A stretch of DNA of 64,000 nt from NCBI GenBank assembly GCA_013400115.1, contig VXBP01001909.1, positions 682,001 to 746,000 of the forward strand, written 5' to 3'. Source of the stretch: Rhinopomastus cyanomelas. Taxonomy: Eukaryota > Chordata > Aves > Bucerotiformes > Rhinopomastidae. Made by a program: the position numbers and the translations under genes. Under the pieces are notes generated by a model. The model was given only the letters and a program-made list of their open reading frames with translations. It was not told where the DNA came from and made no database searches. Within the stretch, counting starts at the first letter, position 1, and every line of letters starts with the position of its first letter. Positions 52,159 through 63,099 of this stretch are shown here, one piece after another.

Positions 52159-53932
52159 AAAAGGACCAAACCTGTAGTTCAGCAGTTCTAGTTCAGTCGG
52201 CTGATGTAACTCAAACTTGCAAGCAGATGCCAATGATGGACATTTGGTCTTGTTCTTCTTTTAGTAGCTGAAGTCTGCTTTGCACTGGTGTTTGGAAATG
52301 TTGAGTGGTGGCCCTTGGTTACTGTTTTCTCTCACTATCAGTGTTCCACATGGCAATGGAGCTGGTGTGGTAGAAACAGGAATGGGGCTCTCTCCACTGA
52401 TAATTTCCTGGCTGAGGAAAAATATTAAGTCATCTTTTTTTAATCAAATAGTCTCACCTGAGTAAATATTCTAGCAATTCCAATTTTTAATTTTATTATC
52501 GTAGTCTGTTGCTCAAGCTGTGCTTTCTGACTGTGCAGCAGTAACAGGGCTTGTGAACACGTGAAGATTTTTCAAACTGGCATTGTATTCAGTTCCTTTT
52601 ACATTTCCACACATAATCTGCATAACATTATTAAATCTTTCCTGTACATTATTTAGCCTCTGGGATCAAATGAAATCATACATAACTGGAACTCTTTGGG
52701 CTTTGACAGATGTCCTCTGGCAGATTTTGTGCAGTGGTTTAAGTTGTTACTGCTCTCAGCTATTTTCTTGGCCTTTTCCTGGAATGGGACATGTCTCAGC
52801 TGCTCTGGTGGAAAACACTAACCCCTTAGCTTTTAAAGACTATGAAAGCAGGTTTGAGTTACTGCATCATACTTTGAACCGAAATGGCTGAAGCAAAGGT
52901 ACAGTTAAAGTGAATCGTTAAGGCGGGTCCTTTTCACCAGCTCACCAAAAGGAAGAGTAATCCTTCACAGACATCTGTCAGAGGGTTTGGGACAGTAACA
53001 CGGAAGGCTCCCTTGTAACCACTTGGAGGAATATTTACAGCATCTTGCCTCTGGTGCGTTTTCCAGGGGAGATGGAAGGGAAGCTGAGTATTCTCTTAAA
53101 ACATTGAGAGCCATAACAAAAGTACTCCCCCTTTTGCAGCTCTTTTTTGTATGCGTATGGATTCTTCTGAAACCAATCTGCTTTGTGGGCTGTATCCTAC
53201 TGTTGGTCATGAAGTCATCCTAAGTAACACCTAGACTGTGCAGAGCTTGTTTCCTTTCATCTGTGCACCTGCAGAAGCCTTTTTCTTTATGTGTACAGAA
53301 GCTTTTTCTGCCTTGTATTTTGTAAACAACCCCCTTGCTAAAGAGAACCCCGGGCTTACAATCTCTGCCTCAGTTACCACCCTTTCTATGGATTTGGGCT
53401 GAATAAAAATAGTCATCCCAACATCTCTCATTTGTTTTTTTAAACCTCTGGACCAACCATTTAATACAGTGAGAACCCCACACCATCACCTTTTCATGAC
53501 TCCAGGCAGTTTCGAACAACTGAGCATTTAAATCTGTGAATAAACTTAAGAATGTGTCACTGCCTTCAAGAAGCATACTTGCGTTTTAAGAAACCACAGC
53601 TGCAACAATAAGATGGAAATTTGACACACACTAGGTTGAAGGTGGCAAGGATTAAAGGTATGGAATTAGGAAAAAAAACCTTGTGCTGTTGAACAGAATA
53701 CGGGACATAAATCACCGACTAACTTTGGCTAAGCTGTGCCTTATGGAAGTCTGCAGCACTGCAGCTTCGCAGTTATCAGTATTTGTCATCTTGAGTATCA
53801 GTACACATGCCAGATGCAAAAAAGGGGCCCAGAGAGAACATGGGGGATGAGGAAAAGAAAATTAATAATTTCAGTGACAATGTACACTATTTTGATGTGA
53901 AACAGAACTTCTGTAATATTTCAAGGGACTTA

Positions 53933-53966
53933 CACACACACACGTATATATATGTGTGTCTGTATG
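53933..53966. repeat. Self-complementary microsatellite (AC)n-(TA)n-(TG)n
   Basis: ACACACACACAC, then GTATATATATG, then TGTGT. The run as a whole is nearly palindromic. Confidence 0.9.
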
Positions 53967-54640
53967 GACAAAAGCTGTTGGAAATAAGCCTTTGACTTCA
54001 AAATGTGCCTGATTAAAAAGAATACTGATAAGAATTAAGACAAGAACAGCTGGACCTTTGATTGCAGTTATGTTTTCTTCTGGATGTTTATTTCTAGATC
54101 ACTTTGGCAGCTGCTTTTATCTACTCCTTAGAAGTTCTTGTAGATTTGAGGAACCATTAGCTGTAAAAGTAAACATAGCTCTGGTCTGGTTTTATATATC
54201 TTCTTCAAACCATTGAGGGGAGGGAAAAGATAAAATTAAACTAATGCTGAACTAGATCAGACCAAAGTGATGCTTTGAACAGCCTTTCAGCATTTCACAC
54301 TCCACCTGTAACTATCAGAAAGTTGGGTATTTTTAATATTCTTCCTTACCAAGCACTTAGGAGTCACCCAGCTCTTGGAATTAAAATACTCTTCCTGAGA
54401 AACTTAAGTTCATGTTCTCCCTGCGGTTCAAAAGACAGAATGTTTTCAAGAGTGCCTCCACTATCTCGGCAGAGGGATGGTCCTTAAAACCCATTCTGCT
54501 GCCTTTCAGTGTCTGTCATCTATAAATGTGCTTTGAATAAAACAGATCTGCAGCTGACTCCACTCCACTCTATTTTGTTGTAGTTGCTTGAGAGTTTTTT
54601 AATAACTATGGGTTTGTATTTGCTCAAGAGCTGTCTGCTT

Positions 54641-54706
54641 GGAGACTGGATAAAGGTCAGGGTTAACCCTGCTTAACCCTGCTCATGACCTTTATCGGTG
54701 GTCTCC
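54641..54706. other. 66-nt imperfect hairpin
   Basis: Outer arms GGAGAC (54641-54646) and GTCTCC (54701-54706), and inner arms GATAAAGGTCA (54649-54659) and TGACCTTTATC (54686-54696), are perfect reverse complements. The loop holds a 12-base palindrome AGGGTTAACCCT (54659-54670) and an exact 10-bp tandem TTAACCCTGC (54663-54682). Function unknown; see findings. Confidence 0.9.
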
Positions 54707-57700
54707 TTTTCAGATCACAGGGGTGTCAGCCATGCTGCTGTGGCCACCAACTGACTCTTGCACCAGCTCCCACTGAAACAAACACACTGTATTAAATTTA
54801 CTTCATGCTTCTCCCCCATAGAAATTCTTATCTCACCACCCTGGTCAAAGCCCTATGTCCAGTCACAGAGAATTATCTATTGTCAGGTTTCACAAAGAAT
54901 TGAAGTACAAGATACATTTTATCCAAGAAGCCTTTCAGGTGGCTTCATGAGTCTTCCAGTGGAACCTTTCATTTTTTTCACTTACTATAATCAGCTCTGT
55001 TTTCTCTGTCCTGAGCATTTCTGTTAATGATGGAGGCTTCCCCACAGCTTTCCATGGGTGCTATCCTGGGTTCCCTGAAAGCCACTAGTCTTGCAGGCAC
55101 CATCAATCTTTGCTTCCACCGCAACCAGGAAGGCTGTCATTCCAAAGCACTCCTTGCTCCAGAGGCTCTGCTGCTCCCTTCCACACACCCCCACCGTCCC
55201 AAACAGCAGAGTCCTGTAGCTGCATCGACAGGCTCCATCCAGCAGCTCAGAGACAGCTCAGAGACTGGCAGACTCAACGGTGACATCCAAAAGCTCCTAG
55301 TTGCACTTCAACAACCAGTAAGGCCAGGAAAAATGATGTAGAAAAGGAGAATAGATATATCCCTTGATAGCTTGCAGAGTGACTAATGAAGTCTCTCCCC
55401 TCTCCACTGATCAGAAAAGCTGAAAACAAGAGGCCTCGAGGCAGTTCGTTCTTTGCTGCAGTGTGATGTCCTCAGCTTCCAGTGCTTCTCTGGTGCTGAA
55501 ATGAATGGGATTTGTACTTTTCTTGGAAACTGTTCCCAAAGGGGCATTTGAAAGGACAGCATAACCAACTAGTAATTGTCACCAGCCTATCATGGGTGAG
55601 GAGGTCAAAGAAATGAAATAATTAATGCAAACAAAGCAGATCTGCAATAATCATTGATACTATATATGACATGGACCAGGCCATCCCATACAGACAAAAT
55701 GAGAAACACGCATTTGCTAGTTTTCATCCTACCATCTACCAGCCTCTGTAGGCCCCTCAAATACTTCTGAGGGGTCTGTGAATGGCAACTGTGAAAAGGA
55801 AAGGCAATGCCAGGCCTCTGAGCAGGGACCTGCATCACCACGGGAATCGAAAACAGAAGTCCAGGAGCAAAGGTGGAAGTCCACTGCTGAGTCTCAGCTC
55901 AGGTTTGTCCAGGTGAGTAGGGAAAAATATTCTTTGCTAGAAAGACTGGTCAGATACATTCTTGAACAGATTTGCTCCTGTTCCCAGCTACAGTTTTCAC
56001 TGTGTAGCCTTTCTGTACTCCAGAGCAATCTTGCCCTGCTCTTTCTTTATGATAGCTATGGAGAGTTCATAAAGAAAAGGGTGATTTTTTTTTCCCCCAT
56101 GCCACAAGCTAGATCCAAAGTATTCTGTTCTGAAACATGCATGAGGTTTATAACTTAGCATCACAACACATTAACTTTGTGTTGGAGTAACTATCCTCTC
56201 ACTCAACGGGATGGTGCACACAGTGGTGCTATGAGGTAGCAGCAGGAGAAGTGAGTGGAACAGCAGCATCTAAGGCAGAAACAAGATGGTCATAACAGAT
56301 GGCTAAGCACCAACAATTTAGCTCATGGACAAGGACATAAAAGCAGGCACGACTCAAAAATCTTGCCTAGAATTGTATCTACTATTAGATTTTTTAATAA
56401 ATCTTTTAATAGTTTGTTTATTTTTGTGAGGCAAGCTGCCAGTAAAGGCCCAAATTCAGATCTCTTAAAGCAGTGGTAAAACAGAGACTCTGCAGGAGAC
56501 TTTGGCATATAATGAAATTGAAGCACCTGCTTAGAATCTGCCCTGGGTAGAGGAGAATCAAACATGTGTTTAAGTACTTTTTTGGACTGGACCCAGTAGA
56601 GATACAGTGTAATGTTCGGCCTTTGCAGTGTTTATAAGTATTTCCAAGTAACTTACCACAGTAAGTTTTCCCTCAGTTTCCTTGTATTTCAGGAATATTG
56701 AGTATATTGAATTTGAAATACATTGATTTATTAAGGAGCGTGGGGTTTCACCAGTGAGGTTCATCTGGACATTTTGTCTTCCTAGGAACAACTGGTACTT
56801 TTTCGTAATATCCATTATTGTCCTTTTCTTTGAATTAGATGCCGCAAACAACTGAAAAAACACGCAGAGATTAACACAGACATTGTGCACATCTGTAAAT
56901 GATGATTTGCATATGCTTGCACCGTGCTTGTAAAGCTCTGAAAATATCTGAAATGGTCTGTAGTACCCTGGTTTATAACATGTCCTTCACCACAATTTAC
57001 ACATCACGAGTGCCTGCTGAAAACAGGAAACACACACATGGAGAGGGTAGGTAAAGGGGCATTGCAGGGTACGTGTGTTCCGCAGAACAGCCCCGGGTTG
57101 AGAGCACCGTGAGCATCAGGCTCATGTAAACAAATCAGTGCTTAACCCACAGATGTATCTAATGACCATATGGATTCTGCATGTTTACAGCTGGAAAACC
57201 CCCTCTGAGCTTTTCTGTTGTTTGCCGACTTTCACCCTATAGTATTAATTTTATTTGTGGAAATCCAGTTATTCACTATGATTTAGGATTTTCTTACAAG
57301 GAAATGGAGTTATTTAGTATATACTACAGGGCAAGATCTATGGGCCTTGTTCTCTACTGTCTTGGAGTTCTCATGTCCTAGGTGAGTTATGAGGCATGAA
57401 CCAACTGAATAACTGCATTTCTCAAACCAAGTCATTGCCTTTATGCAGTATTTCTCTTAGATTTTCACACTAACGGTTGGCTGAGATTGAAAACTTCGTG
57501 ATCCTTCCAGCCAGAGACAGCTGCAGGACTGCATTGGTGCCTAAAGCCCCTCTTTCCCCAGAAGTGAAGTACACAACCCCATGTCAGTGCAGCAGGCTGG
57601 TGGTCCTGAAGCCCTGCTGACATCCAACTTGGGGTCACAGTGAGGTGCGGAGAGATGAGAAAGCAGCTCGCTCGTGTGCGATGGCTGGCTGTGCTTCCAG

Positions 57701-57949
57701 CGGTGGCTGTAGGCAACAGCCCTGCTCAGTGTTTTCAGCGCTGACGGCAGGAACTACTTTAGCCAAGTGGTTGCTTAAACCGAACGGTAACGAGGTACTG
57801 CAAGTTTTATTTATTTATATCTTGGCAACTGCTCGTTTCAGGCACCACAAAAACTTCTCACTGCTCGTGGAGGAGGAAGAAAGGCTTTAGGCTAGAAAAG
57901 GCTCGTTACCGAGGGGTTTTCTCCCCCTCTTCCCTGAGGAGATCAACAA

Positions 57950-60420
57950 GCAGCGGGCTGGGATGAGCGGGAGAACGCCGCCGGCTTTGGGCTGTGCTGA
58001 GTGGATCCTCCTCGGGGCAGGACGGCTGCAACGAGCGCGATTCCTCGTCCTCAGGGCAGAGCATCCCCTCCCCGGCTCAGGCCGGCTGTTCCCGCCACGG
58101 ACACTCCGCTCCGCTCCGTGGCCGCCCCGTCTCCCCGGGGCTCAGGGCCCACCGTTGGGCAAGGCGGCAGCGGCCGGCGGCCACCCCCACAGAGTTGCCT
58201 CCCCTCCATGTGCACCGCACAACTGTACCGTGACACAGCGCTCAAGTTCCGCGGGACGAAGGGCCCCACCGCCGCGTCTGCGGCAGCGCTGGCTTCGGCC
58301 AAAGGCGTTTCGACACTTCTCCCGGTGAGCCCGTGAGACGTGGGGCCGGGAGCTGTGGAAGCAGAGAGCCGGGTCACGGTGGAGGCTCAGGAGCAAAAAA
58401 TCCCTCGGAGCTGGGTGGTCCCTGGCCAGGGGAAGGTGAGGAAGAGGCACTCGTTGGGCCGGTTGCGATGGTGGTGCCCGTCGAGGCGGCATCCTGGCGG
58501 GCAGCCGTCGGTGCCGCGGGCAGAGTGGCTCGTCCCGCTCCCTGCAGCCTGGGGGCAGAGCCGCTGTCGGAGGTAGCAGGTGAGAGCCCCAGGCGGGACG
58601 GCGGCGGAATTTGCGCGTCTGTTGAGGACGCAGGAGAGACCCAGCCTGCTGAGGTCGTTGTGTGCTCAATCGCTTTCTTCTTTTACGGAAATTAATCGCG
58701 GAGATTTTTTATGGGACGATGTTTTACTGGGATCTGAGTGTGAGGGGACAAAAGGAGCTGCTGATAGGGAGCTGCAGCAGCGGTGTCCCTCGGAGCCTGC
58801 CCAGCGCCACGGTTCCGGCTCGACCCGACCTGCCTGATTGTCCAACCTTGGCATTTCCCGACTGGGACATCACAAGCCAAACAAAAAATCCCACCCCAAT
58901 AAATCTGAGTGAAACAGATGACGGTTGAGTCACCAAGAAACACCAGTGGAATCAGATGTCAGATAGACGGGCGGTCACTATTTTCCCTAAATACACATTT
59001 TAAAAGATAATGAAGTGTTCGGTGAGCTGCCCCGGTGGGCTGCTATTTGCAGAACCGGCAGCCGGCTATTGTCGGCGGTCGGCAGTTCAGCTCTGGGACC
59101 GGCAGCGCTCCCCGAGCCAGCTGCCGTCGGGAGCCGTCTATGCCTCTGCCGGAGCGGGGTGCGGGGTGCCGTGCCACTGGAGACTGCGCTACTTGGTCAA
59201 GCCGTCGGCAGAGCTCCCGTCTGCAGCCGAAACCGGACCGAGCATCGGAGCGGGTCTGTGCCTCAGAGACATCTGTGTCACCGAACCCCCTCCCGGCCGT
59301 CCCTTGTCATTCCGCTGCCGGCTGCGGAAGAACCGCGAGTTCCCAGCGGAATCTGTCCGAGCCGCGTCGTGCGTGCGAACTGGTGTCCCCGTCCGTGTTC
59401 CCTCCCCGCCAGGTGCATTTCTGTGCTCAAGACGAGGCGGACGGTCAGGCTGCATCCGTTCCTCGCAGCGAGGACGAACACTGCCTGTGTTCCTGACCGG
59501 TATCCGGAGCTCCGGATGTATCTTTGAGGAGGGAGTGAGGCTGAGATGCCCGCGGGGGTGCTGACAATGGGCGGGGGTGCCGACAATGTACGGACGCAGC
59601 TTTGGAGGCCGGAGACACGGGATACGCGTTCGGTCGCTTACGGAGAGTGCGGCTGACCCCGCCACTCCACGGGGCACTGCAGCTCCCAGGCGGTGGGGAT
59701 CACCTCCGCACCCGCTGCCACCGAGACGCCCCAAAGCGCCCGGACTGGGCCGGAGCCTGCGGCGGGCGTAGCGGGCAGGGCGCCGCGGCGGCCTCCAGGG
59801 GGCGCTGCAGCACCGCGGGCCGCCGCTGCTCCAAATCCCGACCTCATCCTGCGCCAGTCTGAGGCGCGACGGGACGAAGCGGGGCAGGGCACCTGCCGGG
59901 CCGGATCCCCCGGTGTCCGCAGCCGCGACGTGAACGTCGGTGGCGGCCCCATGCACAGAGTGGAGGGGGAAAAGGCCCGTGGGAGGCAGGAAGGGCCTGT
60001 CTAGGGGAACGCGGAAAGCGACGCGGAAGCGCGGGGCTTCCTCGGAACCTAGCGACCCGTGTCCCCTGTAGCGTCACCCATGTTGGACGGCTGTCCGCTG
60101 CTGTGGACCCCCTCAACGCCCGAACGACCCCACGCTTCCGTGGGTGCGGAGGCACCAAGCGGCGCATCAGTACCAGCGGGTCTCTCCGCGCACCTGCTGA
60201 CGGGGCCGGGAGACAGCGCAGCGTGGTCATGGGACGCTCCCGGGCTCCGAAGACGTGCGGAGTGCCGCCGCAATGCCGGTAGCGGGGAAGTGTGGCTGTC
60301 CCCGCTCCCGGCGAAGCCGAAACTTTCCAGGAGAGAGCAGAGAGCGAACAGCCCGGGCAGCGGCTTTGTACAGTTCTGTTCGCCTTGCCGGGTCTTCCCA
60401 CTCTGAAAGTTTCAACTGTT
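57950..60420. promoter_or_regulatory. CpG-rich domain between STK3 and the right-hand island
   Basis: G+C and CpG are high over about 57950-58830 and 59010-60420, with an AT-richer gap at about 58840-59010 that contains a run of short A/T tracts. Long overlapping open frames occur in all frames and on both strands (up to about 255 codons on the minus strand), as expected by chance in stop-poor GC-rich sequence, and none resembles a known protein. In human, as I recall, an alternative upstream STK3 promoter lies close to OSR2, so this island could be the counterpart, but I see no convincing minus-strand first exon with a consensus donor within it. Confidence 0.6.
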
Positions 60421-60429
60421 CGATTAGGT

Positions 60430-61550
60430 TTTAGGGGAAATTGTTGTTAGGGGTGTGGGGGGTTTTTTGCCATCGTTCTGGTTTATTTTTGATTGTGGGC
60501 TTGTTTGCTTTTTAAAATTTATTTTATTTTTTATTTTCTTCTTTTCCTCAGCAATTTCGGCTTATTTTTCCCTCCTGTAAAGGGAAGAAATGACGGTTCT
60601 TCCGAAACAACCCTCTCTGATCCTTGTCCAGGAGGGTCCTCCTTGATAGCCACAAACGAGCAGTGCGAGGTGGAAAATGTAACTCCGAAGTCATTTTTCC
60701 ACTTCGTTCTTGAGGCAGCCGGCCTTAGTCGAGAAAACAAAACAACGAGAGCATGCGGGTTCCCCCCCCCGCGCCGTGGCAGAACTCCCCCACGCTCGCC
60801 ACGGCCAGCAAGTCCTCTTCTCGCAAAGGCTACCGAGGCTGCCTACACCCACCCCGCACTCGGGCCGGGGGGATTGCTTCTGCTCCCGAAATTGTGAATC
60901 TCCGTGCCTTCACTGCCCAGGAAACGATCCCCTATTTATTTAGGGTGACTGAGATTTTAAATCGGCCGTTTTTGAAATAGGGTTTTATTAAAAGAAACGA
61001 AAATCACCTCAACGCCTGGCAGCCGCTGACTTCAACGAGCGGCAGAGTTAGCCGCACTGCCCGGCGAGGGGACAGGTCCAGACCTTCTTCTGACAACTCC
61101 TGGTCCCAGTCTTTGATTAGTTCTCTCTTTTTTTTAAATTGTACATTAAAAGGAGCAAAAATTCTTGATGCAGCCGTCACTTGTGTGCTCTTCTCTTCTG
61201 CGGGCTCAAATTAACCAGCACAGCTCCTGCCTTGAAAAACTGTTTTGAAGTGCCGTTTCTTCCAACGTCGTTTTGTATTTCTCAGAGCCCACTTCCAGCC
61301 TCAGCCCAGAACATACAAGCAGTTTCCCATTCACCTGAAGTAAGTAATGCACAGAACCACATAACGTTACCCATAAAAACTCCCCCAAAAATCACTGTGT
61401 GCAGCCGGTTGCGTTGCAGCTTACGATGAATATAAACACAGCGCTTTAATCAAGAAATACCAGGAGGGTCATAGAGGCCCCATGTAGCGGTAAATTCCCT
61501 GGTAATAAATCGAAAGTGCTCTCGAAACTATGTGTCTGCTTCAGGTAGGG
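60430..61550. other. AT-richer gap between CpG domains
   Basis: Contains T-rich tracts (about 60510-60560), a cluster of C-rich sequence near 60760-60880, and otherwise unremarkable sequence. No gene recognised. Confidence 0.6.
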
Positions 61551-61559
61551 GCTGTGTGC

Positions 61560-62830
61560 TTAGTCACGGCGCACGGAGGCACCTCCGCAGAGGTTCTTCC
61601 TCTGAACCCGCCTTTAGACACCTGAACAGCAGCTGAAGGGCAGACCCGAACCGCTCAGGTGTCGGTCCATGGGACCACTCGGCTTGACGGCCACGGAGCC
61701 GCTCGGACGTGAGAGTTGCCTGCAACTGCCGGTCCCCTCGGGGACCTACAAACCCCCCACGCTCTGGGTTCGGGGATCTATTTGAGGTATTTAGGGAGGT
61801 CGCACCCCGTGTGTGACACTGCCCGGGACATGGCGGGAGGGTTGCGGGCGCCGGGAGCGTGCAAACCCCCACAGTCACTGCCGACAGCGGGGCGGGGGCA
61901 CGCTCTTGGAGGGAAATGTCACCTTAGGTAACGCTGGGGGGAAGGGGGAGCGGGGGGCGTTCTGCCCCTTTAAAACACAGTTGCTACCCAAACACAAGTA
62001 AACAGTGGGGCCGGCGCGGCGGGGCGGGCCGGGGGCGGTCCCGTCCCGTCGGGGCGGAGCGGTGCGGCCCCGGCGGCGGCGGCAGCGGGCGGGGACATCG
62101 CTCCGCGCCACTCACCGCTGAAATGTGATGGACCGGGCAGGGGGCGGCTCAGAGTCGCGCCGAGCCTCGCCGGGGTCGAAGGCGGGAGGCTGCGGGCGGC
62201 TGGTGGGTCTGTGCCGGGCCCCGGGGCCGTCGCAGCCAGAGCTCCCGACGGCCGCCTAGCTCTCCGCAACATGCCGGCCGCCGCCGGGACCCGGCCCCGC
62301 TGAGCCTCCCGGCTGTGGATCTAATGTCTCCGTGAAGGTGCCGCGGCCGCCGCCTCGGCTTTGCCCCCGGAGGAGCAGCCGGCTGCGGTAGGTGAGTGGC
62401 TCCTCTGGCCCGTCCTGTCCGCCGCCCGTCGTGGGGAATCAGACCGGCGGGAGTCCGAGGGTAGGCAGCCGTCCCCTTGATGTGGAGCGGGACCGCAGCC
62501 TTTACTTTCATTTTGCGTCTCGGCAGCGGCCGGGGTGTGCGGTCGGTGACCCTTCGAGCGAAATTCCTCCCCAGGAGGGACAGACGGTGTGCGGCCGCCG
62601 GGGCTGACCAGCGGGTCGCGCCGGGGAGGTCCTCGGTCCGTGGAAATGCACCTGGCCGAGGGTGAGCGGCGGGAGGCGGAGTGGCCGCGGGACCCGCCCG
62701 TTCCCCGGGAACGACAGCAAAGCCTTCGGGGCACTGCCCTGGCCCCGCTGCGAGGGTAAGGGAAACGACGACCGGGCCAGCAGGTATAGAGAGAGGAGTG
62801 TGGTGCCGAGGCATTGGGCTTAATTAAATT
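61560..62830 (+). promoter_or_regulatory. CpG-island promoter, likely of OSR2
   Basis: Dense CpG with several GC boxes in 62010-62100 (GGGGCGGG- and GGGCGGGG-type) and a CGG-repeat tract near 62070-62090. A TTTAAAA lies near 61970. A perfect plus-strand donor follows at 62391/62392. Vertebrate synteny places OSR2, a zinc-finger transcription factor of limb, palate, kidney and joint development, next to STK3 and divergent from it. OSR2 also begins with a non-coding exon, so absence of its coding sequence before 64000 is expected. The assignment to OSR2 is inference only. Confidence 0.5.
62110..62391 (+). other. Candidate non-coding first exon (OSR2-like position)
   Basis: The GC-rich segment downstream of GC boxes ends TAG before GTGAGT, a perfect donor. 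The left boundary is arbitrary because the transcription start cannot be read. It includes a 10-codon upstream-type ORF (62271-62303). No protein similarity. OSR2 coding exons would lie right of 64000. Confidence 0.35.
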
Positions 62831-63099
62831 AAGTGCTTTGGATGGAAAAGGAAAAGGAAGTGCCAAGGTTTAGGTAACATCCGTTTTTAGTTGACTTTCC
62901 CCCCTCACCTTTCCGTAAATTGCCTCAAAACCCCACACGAAGGCACTTCATTATCTGTTTTGGATCGGTTTTAATAAAGGTACCTCCGAGTACAAAAAGC
63001 AGTAGACGTACCATGGGTCAAGCAAGAGCGAAGTTTTAAATGTTTTTGCGTTAAAACACGGATTTGCCTATTCTTAAGTTTTTCGGACTTGGTCCTCTG

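Larger units (their letters stand above)
41111..57900. other. Intergenic region upstream of STK3
   Basis: Mostly AT-rich sequence without a recognisable protein. It holds CR1 fragments at 41330-41785, 51679-51759 and 51995-52158, slightly GC-richer unidentified blocks (about 44450-44950, 49980-50500 and 55020-55340), a microsatellite near 53933 and a strong hairpin at 54641-54706. Perfect plus-strand donor motifs occur at 43787/43788, 55912/55913 and 57381/57382, so non-coding transcripts are possible but unproven. Confidence 0.75.

Noticed and set aside
57181..57381. 66-codon frame ending at a TAG that overlaps a donor
   Set aside because: The stop codon lies at the donor itself, so it would be a complete tiny ORF; no similarity known and no acceptor of quality upstream. 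Only the donor is kept as an observation.
59010..59956. Open frames of 150-255 codons in the middle CpG domain
   Set aside because: Open in nearly every frame at once, with composition set by CpG content; no known motif.
62149..62866. 181- and 221-codon minus-strand frames across the right island
   Set aside because: Same CpG-driven effect; they overlap each other and the candidate exon and match no known protein.
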